Below are positions 21,582 through 33,800 of a DNA stretch of 64,000 nucleotides, piece after piece. The notes beneath the pieces are model-generated. The model was given only the letters and a program-made list of their open reading frames with translations, did no database searches and was not told where the DNA came from. This DNA comes from Sorghum bicolor (Eukaryota; Streptophyta; Magnoliopsida; Poales; Poaceae): positions 19,258,641-19,322,640 of the forward strand of contig NC_012878.2 in the NCBI RefSeq assembly GCF_000003195.3, given 5' to 3'. The position numbers and the translations under genes were made by a program. Within the stretch, counting starts at the first letter, position 1, and each line of letters begins with the position of its first letter.

Positions 21582-24500
21582 TGTAACATCTCCGATGTTA
21601 CGGTTACTAAAAACGGATCATGTCATCATAAGCATTGCAAAGCATAGTTGTTAAAGCACATTTGTATGCATCAACTTAAAACAAGTTTATTTTTATTGCT
21701 TGAGCTTAGGGAGGTAGAGTGTGTTTATGTGGAATGTTGATGCTTGTGTGGTTGCTAAACCCTAGGGTGGAAATTTTTCCGAAAAGCTAAGGGGGAAAAA
21801 ACCCTGATTTCTGGATCCTAGATTTGCCCCCTTTTGCATAAGTCAAAAACTAAGCAAAAATTGAGGTTGAGTTCAAAAGCAAAGTTGTAGCTCTTGGTAA
21901 GATGTACAACTTTGGTGTTTTGAGTTTTTGAAGTTTCAATACAAAATTCAAAGTAATTTTGAAAATACAGATTTCCGAAAAGTGTCCCCTTTTCCAAATC
22001 AAACCTCCCAATTCAAAATCCATTTGGAATTGTGAAAAGTGGTCAACATGAAAGTTGTAGAGCACAAAAAGTTGAGCAACTTTCATGTTGGGAGTTTTTC
22101 AAGTTGTTTAGGAAAAACAAAAGTAATTTTGGAAATTCCAATTTGCCCCCAATTCAAAAATTTGAATTTCCTTTGAATTGAGTTTGATTTTCAAACTGTT
22201 TGGCAAAATTAACCTTTTTCCATTGAGAATCAACTTGGGACACCTAAATATGTTTTGTAGCTTATAAAATTGTGCACAACTTTGGTTTTGGTTGAATTTT
22301 GTGCTCAGTTCAGTTTTTGGGCGATTTTTGCAAAACTCCAAATTGGGTGGATAGGCGCTGCTACAGTGTTTGGCAGGGGGGGTGCTCTGCCGCCGGGCAG
22401 AGCCGCCTCCGCGCGCGACGCCACGCAGCTGGCCACGCAGCTGCTTGCTGCTGTGCTTCGCGCGGTCGGCCTCATCCACACCCACTGTTCCGCCGCGAGG
22501 ATAAAGCCTCGGACGGCCGGAGTTTTCTTTTCCTTTCTTTGAACCTCGTTGCCGACAGCCACCACTCGCCGCCGAAATTCACCTCGCTTGTGCCCCTTCC
22601 AATCCACCCGGGCACTCCACTAGCTTCGCCAAGTCCTTAGCCATCGATTGCGCCCCCAAGCGCAAGCACTAACCCGCCAGAACCCTTTCCCGAGCTGCTC
22701 TTCTCCAGCTCCGGCCAAAGCGCCGCCGCAAGCATCCCACCGTGGCCAGCATCGCTCAAAGCCTCTCCGCTGCTGTTTGTTGCTCGGTTGAAGTCGTGGT
22801 GAGCCTCTGTCGCTTTTGCGCTACTCTCTTCGCGCTCTACTCAAGCGTAGTGGCCGGTGTTTGCCCGGCCGAGGCGGCCGTCCGCCGTGTCCGTGGTCGC
22901 GGGGGTTAGGGGAGGAGAAAGGGGGTGAGAAGAGTATCCAGAGGTGTGCCTTGGAATGGAGAACGCGACCAGCGGGTCACGAGAAGCAGAGGAGGCGCGG
23001 ATGGCTCGGTCGCGCCATCGATTCGGCCGGCCGGAGGTTGAAGACGGAGCTGACAGCGAGGGCCCGCTGTCAGCGACGTCCTGAGGGGAGGCGAGGGCGC
23101 GAGCGCGCGCAGCGCGGGTGCGGGCCGAGCGCGCGTGGGCCGGCCTGCGGCCCAGTTTCCAGGCCGCCCGCTGCGCTGTTCTTTTCTTTTTCCTTTTTGT
23201 GCAGTTTTTGGTTTATATTTGAATTTGTGTAATAAACTGTGTGATGATCCAAAAATGATGAAAATTTTTGTATAAATTCCCTGAAATAGTTAGAACCCAA
23301 GAAAAATATTAGGCTCTGTTTTCTGATAGTTTGCCAGGATATGAAAATTGGCTCTTTTAATTAGCAAATAAAACTTTGATGAATTTTAATAATTTATTAG
23401 TCTGTCCAAAAATCACCAAAAATTGTGAGATGCCTCTGAATATTATTTCCAGGCTTCACACAAAATTTGGTGGCATTTGGATAATGTTTGAATAAAATAT
23501 TAGTAAACCCTTATTTAGTACTTAAATAATAATTCCAAAATAATTAGATAGTGATTAGTGAAATCCTCATAATTAGGGTTGAGTGATTTTGGGATTGTGT
23601 GATGACCTGAGGTCATTAACCCTAATGACCTTTGACATTTTATTATTGTTTAGCCTTAATGCTTAATTACTGTCATTAGCAGTGGATTAAGAATTAATTA
23701 AGGTAATAGAATTAATAATTAGTTAATTCAGGTTAATTATGAATTAAAGGAGATTTTACTTTACAGATGCAACCTTTTGGGTAAAAACATTAAGATGCTA
23801 AACAACTTTATTTAGTGATAATTCTGTATTGCATTAGGAAAACAAATTGTACTTGATTCGGTCCTTTCTGCACATTTGTCATACGCATATCATGAGCATT
23901 CATCATTTTGCGTATAGTGTCCGTGACCGAAGGAGCACCCGTTGAACCGAACCCCGAGGTCGGTGCTCCGTTCGAGGAAGTTGGATCCGAGACTTGGGAA
24001 GTCTCCGAGGGTCCCTCTCTGCCCTGCAACCAAGGCAAGCCCCGGATGCATTAACCCCTCCTTGAATGTTTTGAATCTTTTATCACTTGTAAATTGAAAA
24101 TGCTGCATTATGTAGTTAAGAATTGGGTTAACCTACTTGCTGCATTTACTACCTTGATATCTGTTATCCTGTCCTTGACACCTGTTTATTTTAAAACTAC
24201 GTAGCGATGCTTAGCCCTGCTACTAGATAGGTTTTTAAACAAGAAAGTTTGAAGGGTTGTTGTGGGATACACTTATGATCAATGATGTTTTAATTTGAGA
24301 CCGGTCGGTGGACTTGCTCTAAGAATGGAGTCTTAAAGTAGTGTCTCCGACTGTGTCGATTAAGGACCGTTCCGTTGATGGCCTGCTGGGTTGAGAATTT
24401 ATAGTACTAATCGCCTGCCCTCGGTAAGCCCAGTCTTGTGATCCCTCGACGCGAACAGCTACTCGCGCACTGGGAGTGGAAAGATGGCGAGAGTAACGTG

Positions 24501-25647
24501 TGCCCACCTTACGGATCTGAGATGACCGGAAAACATCTAGATCGGCTGTAGGATGGTGGGGTACTGTACTCTCGGGTGCCGCGAACCTGGTCAGATTTGG
24601 GGAGAGCTTGATTTGGGTTGACATATGCAAGATTTAGTTCTACATATGTCGGGTGGTTAGGAACTCCAGCTGGATTGCTAAGCGATTCGAATCGTCGTTG
24701 CTCCCCGATTGGGAGACTCAATTCCTTCGACCCTCATCGTAGTTAAATATGCAACTAAGTGATAAAATGAGAAAAGGGGAAAATGTCTCATGAGGTTCGG
24801 ATCCCAATTCCCGGACTCATAGCGACATGAAGCTATGGCCATCGATAAATAATACTTTATGATAGGACTAGGAACTCACGGATTCGTCTGTGGGGTACAA
24901 CTAGTTAAACTATCCTCGAACTCCTCGGCCTCTGCGAGGGAGGAATTCGGGGGTAAAACTTGAAAATAAGGATGCACTACTAGTAAGCTTTTTACGCAAA
25001 ACACTTTGGCTCCTTGCTCAGCCACCCCTTGTCTACCCTAAGCCTGCATCCCTAAGTTCTCCTCTTTTCCCATCGAGTAAGTCTTGTTGAGTACTTCCGT
25101 ACTCAGGGTTTCAATACCCCTGTTGCAGGTGAGGCACAGGAGCCAACTTGCTTCGGACCCTGTTGTGTGACCGTCGTCGAGGTTGACGACGAAGAAGAGT
25201 GAGCGTGACCCATGGGCAGGGTCTGTAAATTTGTACTCTCTGTACTAAAGTTTAAATTGCTCCGCTGGACCAGGCTTGTAATAACACTCTACTATTTGGA
25301 AGAACTCCTTTTGTAAATTAAGTTATGTAATACTTCCGCTGTTTTACTCTGAAATATTATTTTAGTCTTGTGTCGTTTGAGTTACTGCTTTATCTTCGCA
25401 ACGAATGATCCTGGTGTTAAGGTGGCCACTTGCTATCCTGTACGGGCGAGAAGAAGCAGTTCTCGTTGTTTGACCATTGCTAGTGGTCATAACGAGCCAG
25501 CTTGGTACGCCACAGGTAGCAGTGGAATGAGCGTCCCGCGACGCTCATCGGACTTCTAAGTTGGGAGGACTCCCGGCATCACCGTCAGAGGTCCTTAGGA
25601 CAATGGCTGGTGCCGGTGGGCCCAAACACTTAGGGGGTTCTGCCACA
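21582..25647 (+). repeat. C: 3' LTR, 4066 bp
   Basis: Direct repeat of 11525-15591, nearly identical over its length except for about 45 bp at 23200-23244 that differ strongly from 13145-13190. Followed by GCACC, then B1 sequence. Confidence 0.95.
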
Positions 25648-25650
25648 GCA

Positions 25651-27468
25651 CCCAGGCGTACAAACAATGGTGGGCGGAGTGGAAAGAGCATTTGTTCTGT
25701 AGATCGGCTCTTACATACCGTGGTATGATTGATGCCCGAGAACACTGTAAGTCTTTGACTGATGCCTCAATTCTATTGCTTTCGTTCTTATCGGCAACTT
25801 ACCTCCTCTGTTTTACATAGGTCAATGATACACCTCCATCAGTGAGCAGAAGTGGCAAGCCGATCGAACTCCTCCCATCGGGCCCGATCTCTTTGATCGG
25901 CAACAATGCACCAAACTTGGCGACTTTAATGCACCGAGGCGTGCGTTTCAAGAAAATCACCACCAAGCGGGCCAAGACATCTCCATCGATCGCTGCTGCT
26001 GCTTTGGCGCAAGCTTTCAAGGTAGAAAATTTTTTACTTCTTCAATTTATACCGATTCCATTCTATACTTACACAGCCTTTTCAGGATACATCGGCTGCC
26101 ATGGGAACTTCATCGGTAACTTTGACTGTTTCAACCAAAATTTCATCAATGCTCTGTTACATATATTTTTATGAAACTTTTGTTGTTGCAGTAGCAAACT
26201 AGCAAAACGGCAAAGACCAGAAGTACCAAGAAAACTGCCGATGCCCCCCAGTCTAGCCAAGTCAAGAGAAAGGGTCCGAAGAGTACTAAGTCACAAGCAA
26301 AGCGTCAGAAAACAGCAACGCCTCCTCCTCCTCTAGGGTCACCGATTCATGTGGAATCGTTCCCTTCTTCACCAGAAGCTCAGACACAACAAGCATCGTC
26401 TCCACCTCAGCCACAAGAAGCACCTTAACCAGAAGAGACATCAGCCGATGTACATGAGCAGACCGCTGATCCAGTGGGTTCAATCATAGCATCGGTAGTC
26501 TCCTCCATTCAGACAAGCACTACACCCCCTCATGGTAAAGCATTGTCTATGAAACCATTGCCGATGGATTTATCTTTCCAACTTATAATTATCTTTATTA
26601 ATTTTCAGCTGACATTGTTCCATCGGCAACTCCGGCTGATCAACCTGTGGTACCATCGGCCTCAACTAGCCAGAGGCGAGAGATAACTTTGAAACAAGTA
26701 AGCTATTTCATTCTCATCCTTTATTTCACTAACATTTGGTCATCAAATAACCTATCTCCCTTTTCTCTTCAGGAACAAGATTCTCCCGACAGCCTGTTCT
26801 CCTTCGCCATCGAAATTTCTGATGACGAAGGTGAAGAAGCAAGCTCTTCTCAGGCAATCGGGATTTCATCGGCAGAAATCAGAGCAAAGCTGGAAGATCT
26901 GCTGGCCCTACTTCATCAGGATACTGCCCAACTGGTTGATGACTCTGATCCTGCCAAGGTTCTGTTTAAAGCTCTTAGAGGCCAAATCCCTGTTGATGCC
27001 GAAGAAATCCTCTTCAAGGCTGCACACTTGGAGTGCCACCAACTCCAGTACCAAAAGGCCACTCAACGCCTTGCCGATAGAGCCACCCATGCCCAGCTCT
27101 TGGAGGAGGTAATGAAAGTGAAACACCTTGCCGATGATAAACACAAGAGAATCGGTATTCTAAAATCCTCAGGAGAGATGCTGAAACAAAAGATTTCTGG
27201 CCTATCGGCAAAAAGGGAAGCTCTGTTGGCAGAGCTTAAGCAAGTAGAAGAGTCCCTCTCTCAAGCTCAGCAAGAAGAGAGTCACCTGCCTGAAATGATT
27301 AAGACTCTCAAGCAAGAACAAAACACTCAAGCCCGTAAAGCACTGCAGATGAAGAAGAAGCTGAAGCCAGTGGAGGGCTCTGACGATGAGGACATTAAGG
27401 AGATAGAAGAAGTCGATCAGGTCCATCTGCGCGCCATATCGACTATCAAAGCCTTACTGAACATATGA
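25651..27468 (+). pseudogene. B1: antisense PMD gene, second part (broken)
   Basis: It continues the gene interrupted at 11524 (alignable with 32354-34160 in B2). Exon-intron borders resemble those of B2: donor GTAAGTC near 25747, donor AAG|GTAGAA near 26020, acceptor GCAG(TAG) near 26190, and a last exon from about 26772 encoding EQDSPDSLFSFAIEISDDEG followed by a long coiled coil (LLKQEQN, KKKLKPVEGSDDED) to the stop at 27468. An in-frame TAA lies near 26427 in the proline-rich exon. The first exon and half of the PMD are missing, so it is a pseudogene, but the coiled-coil exon is still open. Confidence 0.8.
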
Positions 27469-27567
27469 GCTCTTCATCGGCGGCGTGTTTTGTTCTGTCT
27501 TTAGAAACCTTTGATTATTGTGATCTAGCCGATAGGATTGTTATCGGCATCCTTTAAAACATCACAC
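27469..27567. other. B1: gap between antisense gene and pol 3' ends
   Basis: Only 99 bases separate the convergent stops; it contains GCCGAT/ATCGGC motifs. No other feature. Confidence 0.5.
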
Positions 27568-29532
27568 TCAGTCCCAGATACATTTTAATCTAGCCGATAT
27601 GCTTGGGTAATACTCCTTCAGATATTTTCCTTTCAAAGCTCTGGGAAATTCAACTCCTTCGAGAGTTTCCAAAATATAAGCATTACCAGGAGCAGACCGA
27701 TTTATCCGATAAAGACCTTCCCAATTAGGAGACCATTTGCCAAACTTCGAACTTTTAGTCCCAATCGGTAAGATTAGTTTCCACACCAAATCTCCACCGA
27801 CAAACTCCTTAGCTTTTACCTTTTTATCATACCACCTAGCAACTCTCTTTTTATTTTCTTATATACTCATCAAAGCCTTCAGCCGATGCCTTGCTAGATC
27901 ATCCAACTCATCTTTCATCAAAGTAGCGTAGTCTTCGGCACCTAGCTGATCTTGAAAAGGTAGTCGTCTAGATCTGGTCTTAATTTCCCATGGTAGCACT
28001 GCATCGTGTCCATACACCAATCGATAAGGTGAAACTTTAGTCGACCCATGACATGTCATCCGATATGACCATAAAGCCTCACTTAACAATATATGACACC
28101 TTCTAGGATTTTCTTCAATCTTTCGTTTCATGAGTTTAGTAATTCCTTTGTTAGATGCCTCGGCCTGCCCGTTGGCTTGAGCATAATAAGGGGAAGAATT
28201 CAACACTTTAATCCCCATACCGATTGCAAATTCATCAAACTCCCTTGATGTAAACATGGTACCCTGATCGGTAGTAATTGTTTGAGGAATACCAAATCGG
28301 TAAATAATATGCTCTTTCACAAAATCAATCATATTGGCCGATGTTACTTTCTTCAAAGGAATAGCTTCAACCCACTTGGTGAAATAATCAGTGGTGACTA
28401 AAATGAACTTATGCCCTTTGCTTAATGGTGGGTAAATATGGCCGATTAAATCAATAGCCCATCCCCAGAACGGCCAAGGTTTAATAATGGGATTCATAGC
28501 CGATGCGGATGCCCTTTGAATATTGCCAAAGTTTTGACATCCTTTGAAATATTTAAAGCAATCTTCAAGTATGGTTTGCCAATAATACCTGTTTCTCCTA
28601 ATCATCCATTTCATCTTAAAAGCCGACTGATGTGCTCCACACACTCCTTCATGGATTTCACCCATCAAACTTTTAGCTTCATCGTCACCCAAGCACTTGA
28701 GAAGAACTCCATCTATTGTTCGAAAATAAAGCTCATCCCCAAGGAGTACATACTTGGTAGCTTCGAACCGGATACGCCTCTCCACCTTTTTAGATGGATC
28801 CTTTAAATAATCAATAATTTCCTTTCTCCAATCATTGGCACCGATTGCCGATAATGCATTTAATATGAGTTGATATCCTGAGGCATGCTGTGCCAACCGA
28901 TTAGCCTCCTCATTATGTAACCAAGGGACATGCTCTAATCGGAAATCCTTGAATTCCTTTAACAGTTGCACACTATTTTCATAATAGGTTATGATGACCT
29001 CACTTTGGCATTCATAAATTCCAGCCAACTGATTTATGACAAGCATAGAATCTCCGAAGATTTCAACAGCATTAGCATGAACTTCTTTCAACAATTCTAA
29101 CCCTTTGATCAAGGCTTGATTATTCGTTGACGTAGCGACAATCGGCAAAGAAAACTCATACTTCCTCCCCTGAGGGGAAATCAGTACAATGCCGAATCCT
29201 AACCCCCGATCACACGTAGATCCATCAAAGAAAAGCGTCCAAGGAACAATTTCCAAAGTCTCCACTACACCGCAATGCTGAGTCACGAAATCGGCCATAA
29301 TCTGCCCTTTAACCGCTTTAGCCGATTCGTAACATAGATCAAATTCTCATAGCGCCAAAATCCATTTGCCGATTCTGCCACTCATAATCGGCATAGACAG
29401 CATGTATCGGACTACAACATCCTTGCATATAACGGTGCATTCAGCCGATAGTAGATAGTGCCTCAATTTAATACATGAAAAGTATAGGCATAAACATAAT
29501 TTTTCAATTGCCGAATACCTAGTCTTAGCATC
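27568..29532 (-). pseudogene. B1: pol, second RNase H and integrase part
   Basis: The minus-strand frame 29298-27859 begins in the linker before the archaeal-type RNase H (WTLFFDGSTCDRG) and continues through integrase (HHCC near 28700-28540, DLIGHIYPP, TTDQGTMFTS, GQAEASNKG) to a TAA near 27859. The C-terminal integrase part is 27789-27568. Upstream, 29532-29299 carries the end of the first RNase H with a TGA in the linker. A 12-bp deletion near 29120, between two TGAT repeats seen in B2, removes four codons including the catalytic Glu of the second RNase H. The frame continues across B2 at 41921. Confidence 0.88.
29528..29532. repeat. Target-site duplication GCATC, left copy (element B2)
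   Basis: GCATC precedes the B2 left LTR and recurs at 41921-41925 after the right LTR. The two copies lie at the same codon of the interrupted B1 RNase H. Confidence 0.93.
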
Positions 29533-30221
29533 TGTTGATGCAAAACTGATCTGCAAACACAAAGGGCTAATACCCGATTCAAACGTTAAGGCGTGCCAGC
29601 CGATTTGACCTTACTATCGGCAAAGGTGATAACTCGAATACTTTAGTCCTGACAACAGCGATGCGCCCGGATGTCACGGCTAAGAGGTACTCACGCGGAA
29701 CTCGAGAACACGCCGAGCTTAAGTCGACGAATTCCTAAGAACTCGTAATAAAAAGAAAAAAAGTATGACGAAGTCGTCGAAAAGTAGATGCTGGAATATG
29801 AGTAAAAACGCGAGTTTGATTGATTTCTTGATTTATTATTACAAGGCCCTAGGGTTTATATTTATACCCTGCTCAAAGAGCTACAACCAGACACGATTAG
29901 AATTCGAATTCCAAATTACACGGAATCCATATACAAAAGGATGCAAATAATTAAGGAAATAACAAAACTATCCTTCGTGACAAACCGAAACTCCTCCACA
30001 TGACAACTGGCAGCTTCCGGACTCCTCCTTTGCATCATCGGCAATCCCTTTGCCATAGTCATCGGCAGACCTTTTTATCCAGCCATCGGCACCATATTAC
30101 TGCCTGTGGACTTAGTCACATTCAACCTCTCCCTCATCGGCAACCATCCTCATCGGAAACCCGCATCATACTGCCACCCTATCCTGCCATCCTAGACACG
30201 TGCCCAAAAACGGTGTCAACA
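29533..30221 (-). repeat. B2: 3' LTR (left copy), 689 bp
   Basis: It runs from TGTTGATGC to GGTGTCAACA. The minus-strand TATA region TATAAATATAAA is at 29855-29866. It is followed at 30222 by CATGCCCCCCAGTTT, the polypurine tract in reverse. Confidence 0.95.
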
Positions 30222-30860
30222 CATGCCCCCCAGTTTCGGAGTATAAAACTATTAATGCTCCGAAATTCTCTGCAGTAATGATGCCTTCTCCGCAATTAAT
30301 GCTCCTAATCTGGTAACCGACAACCTCAATCTGGACAACTCTGATCCTAATCCTCCGCAGATTCCTCGAAATCCCCAACTTCCTCAACGGGCATTTTTCT
30401 CAGTCGTACATCGGCAACAATACCGTTACAAAGATCTGCCGATGCTCTGACCAGGATATTCGCAAAAACGGTTACTTCCCCCCTATCCACCCATCGGCAA
30501 GATGACCGTTATAGAATATCGCCGATGGACCGACCAGGAGATCTCGCACAGTAAAATATCTTCAGATAATGACCGCTTCCCATCAAATCACCTGCAGAAT
30601 CCCTGGATTACCGTGCGAACAGTTACCATATCCACCTGAGTACCCTCGGGTTTCTCGGATACGGCAAAGAGATAAGTCGGATTTGCCCTTGCCCATCTTG
30701 TCCTATAAATAGTTCCTTCTTGGGTACTCCTTCCCCATCACACCATTCTACTACCCAACTTTACTTTTCCAGCGGCGGCGCTATTTACAACCTTCAAGAC
30801 CTCCGACAAGCACTTCTCTTCATCAACTCCGGTGCCCTCCAACGTCCTCTTCACGACAAG
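30222..30860 (+). other. B2: PPT and promoter region of the antisense gene
   Basis: Polypurine tract AAACTGGGGGGCATG on the minus strand (30222-30236). A module beginning CATCGGCAA...ACCGTTA and ending GACCAGG occurs twice in diverged form (about 30408-30458 and 30491-30542); B1 has one copy. Many ATCGGC/GCCGAT motifs lie between 30000 and 30720 (8 counted by eye, including the adjacent LTR end). TATA box TATAAATA at 30704-30711, 150 bp before the ATG at 30861. Confidence 0.7.
30704..30711 (+). promoter_or_regulatory. B2: TATA box of the antisense PMD gene
   Basis: TATAAATA in TTGTCCTATAAATAGTTCC. The same box at the same place is kept in B1 (10609-10616), and element D has one at the corresponding place (48875-48882). 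Confidence 0.7.
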
Positions 30861-33800
30861 ATGGCCATTGGCTTCGTCATCCCTGAGGTCAGATCTCCAT
30901 CTCATCTTCTGTATTTTTTTATTCCTGTTCATCCGCGATTCATCTTACTGAATATTCTCCTTTTCCTTTTTCTTTGTATTTTTATTCCCCCAAAATCACT
31001 AGGAGTTGTCCAATAAAATTGTCATCCCCACCGATCAACCACACCTTCAATGTCTCGGCCCTCTAGGGGATTCAGATCCAACCAACCTTATTAACGCAGA
31101 AACCAATAGGATCCCCTTTAGAGCTGAAAACTTTTCTTTAGATCTGTGGAAAGACACTCTTCGCTCTTGGCCCAGCCCTACCATAGGGTGGAAAGACTGG
31201 TTCTTGAGGGTCAGCAATTCTTATGAAGTCCAGTGGGGTGAAAGGAAGCTAGCCCAATGCATTAGGCTATCCATTGTCGATATGCACAGGAACGAGTCAC
31301 TGCTGATAGCTGCGTCCTACTTTTGGTCAGACACCCTCAATGCTTTTGTTTTTGGCCACGGCCCTGCTTCTCCTACCCTTGCCGATGTAGCCATGCTCAC
31401 TGGGCTAGATATATCTTCTACCGATAGCACCCACTTTTTTGATACTGCCCCCAGTGCCAAACTGGAGACTCGCGCTATCGGCGGTTGGTCAGGGTACATT
31501 CAGAAGTACCGCGGGAGAGGGCCTGTCACCATAAAGGAGCAAACCACCTTTCTGAACATGTGGCTGGACAAATTTGTATTCTGTGGTCGATCGGCAGGAC
31601 CGACTTCCGTCTATCTATCAGCAGCAGAGAGACTGGCTAACGGTGGCCAATTTCCTCTCGGCCGATACTTGCTTGGCGCTGTTTACCACCTTCTCCATCA
31701 GGTAGCCCAGAAACTCTTGCTTGGCCAATCCATCGGCAACTTGGGAGGCCCCTGGTGGTTTATTAATATGTGGCTCAATCTGCACCTGCATAAGCGCCTT
31801 GATTCCAACTTGTTCTCACAGCACTTCCCAAGAGATATAGCCGAAAATCATGTGTTGGGTGAAGAGGAATCGGCAACGCGTGCCCCCTTGAACTTTGGCG
31901 AAGCCGTCATAGTCCTACCTGGTTCAGGGAGTAATCCGGATCAAATTGGCCGATTCTTCGAGACTCTGTATGAGGGTTTGGCCAGGGATGAACGACCATG
32001 GTTGGCTTATGATGACCCAGATAGCATGCTCCCTCTGACCTTCAATCCATTTGATGAAGCTCTCGACAGGAATAATGAGGCGATGATGGCAAATGTGACT
32101 CCCAGAGCCATTCCAGTGAATTTTTTCGGTAGCACAAAAACTTCTCCCCAGACTTACGAATTTTACAATCCATCGGCACTAGCTCGCCAGTTAGCTTTCG
32201 GCCAGTTGCCGATTGCACTTCCTTATGCCGATGTGATAAAACCCAGAGAAACCATCAACAACCTTCTTGAGTGGACTCGAGTAGCCCAACTACCACCAAA
32301 CGCCGATGTAGATGTAGATCTGTCAGAATGGGTTCCGGCTGCTTTTATCACTCAGGCATACAAGTTATGGTGGGCAGAATGGAAAGAGCATCTATTCTGC
32401 AGATCGGCACTTTCATACCGCAGCATGATTGACCCCGAATACGAAGTTCCCGATGACACTGTAAGTAACTCAAACCAACATTTCATTTTCTCACTATTAC
32501 TTCCATCGGCAGCTTACCCTTGTATTCCTTTTGCAGGCTGACAATATTCCTCCATCGGTTAGCAGGAGTGGCAAGCCGATCGACTTGTTTCCATCAGGCC
32601 CGATTTCCTCAATCGGCCACAATGCTCCCACTCTGGCTTCCATCGTGCATCGGGGTGTGCGCCTCAGGAAAGTTACAACCAGGAGAACCCAGACATCACC
32701 AACGGTAGCTGCTCCCACTCTGGCGCGGGCTTTCAAGGCAATTTGTCAAATCTTTATCTTTTACGCTGACTATCTTTATATCGGTTTTATTTATACTTAT
32801 AAACCCTTGTTCGTTATTGCAGCAAACCAGTGCATCGGCAAAGGTCACACGTCAAGGTGCCGATGCCACCCAGTCCAGCCAGCCAAAGAGGAAGGGTACC
32901 ACGGGTGCTAAGACTGGAACAAAGCGCCAGAAGGTAGCAACTCCCCCTCCTCCTCCGGTATCTCCAATTCCGGTGGAGTCTTCTCCTTCTTCTCCAGAAG
33001 CCCAGCCACAGCAAGCACCATCTCCTCCACCTATGCAGGAAGCACCACAGATAGAAGAACCCCAACAGGAAGGATCTCAAACAGAAGGTACATCAGCTGA
33101 CACGGGTGAACAAACAACTGGCCCGGTGGGCCCAATTATTCCATCGGCAGTTCTCCCGATTCAGACAATTGTTATCCCTCCTCCAGGTAACATACTTTAA
33201 CAATATCGCTACCGATGAACTTATTCTTATTTAGTCTCATAACCTTTCTTGTCTTCTTTCAGTCGATATCGTCCCATCGGCAACCTTAGCCGATCAACCT
33301 GTAGTTCCATCGGCATCTTTGGCCGGTCAGCCCGCAGCTCCGTCAGCACTTCCTAGTCCAAGGCAAGAGATCGCCTTGAAGCAAGTAAGTCACTGTTTAC
33401 CGCTAGCATTATTTGCCGATTCTCTAAGTATGGGCTAATTTTGCTTTCCCTCCCAGGAACAAGATTCTCCCGATAGCCTGTTCTCCTTCGCCATCGATTT
33501 CTCTGAAGAAGAAGGTGAAGAAGCAAGCACTTCTCAGTCGGTCGGCATCACATCGGCAGAGGTCAGGGTCAGGCTGGAAGAATTGTCAGCTCTCCTTCAC
33601 CAGGACACAGCGCAATTGGTTGATGATTCCGACCCTACCAAGACCTTGTTCAGAACTCTCAGAGGCCAAGTCCCAGCCGACGTTGAAGAAATCCTGTTCC
33701 AAGCCGCTCATCTGGAGAGTCGCCAGCTGCAGTACCAAAGAGCTTCTCGGCGGCTTGCCGATAGAGCCGCTCAGACTCAACTCTCCGATGAAATGAGGAA

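Larger units (their letters stand above)
11525..25647 (+). mobile_element. Element C: chromodomain Ty3/gypsy (Tekay/Del-type) with ~4.07-kb LTRs
   Basis: A 14.1-kb plus-strand element: LTR 11525-15591, PBS TGGTATCAGAGC, accessory ORF 15965-16669, gag-pol 16883-21377 interrupted by a 1000-N gap, polypurine tract, LTR 21582-25647. The very long LTRs, initiator-Met-type PBS, CCHC gag and C-terminal chromodomain are typical of the Tekay/Del chromoviruses of grasses. LTRs are about 99% identical by eye except for one divergent patch. Flanks read TTACC and GCACC, an imperfect duplication. It sits inside the B1 PMD gene. Confidence 0.93.

Noticed and set aside
26190..26200. In-frame TAG at the start of B1 exon 4
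   Set aside because: The TAG can serve as the splice acceptor itself (GCAGTAG|CAAACT), which restores the frame seen in B2; not counted as a stop.
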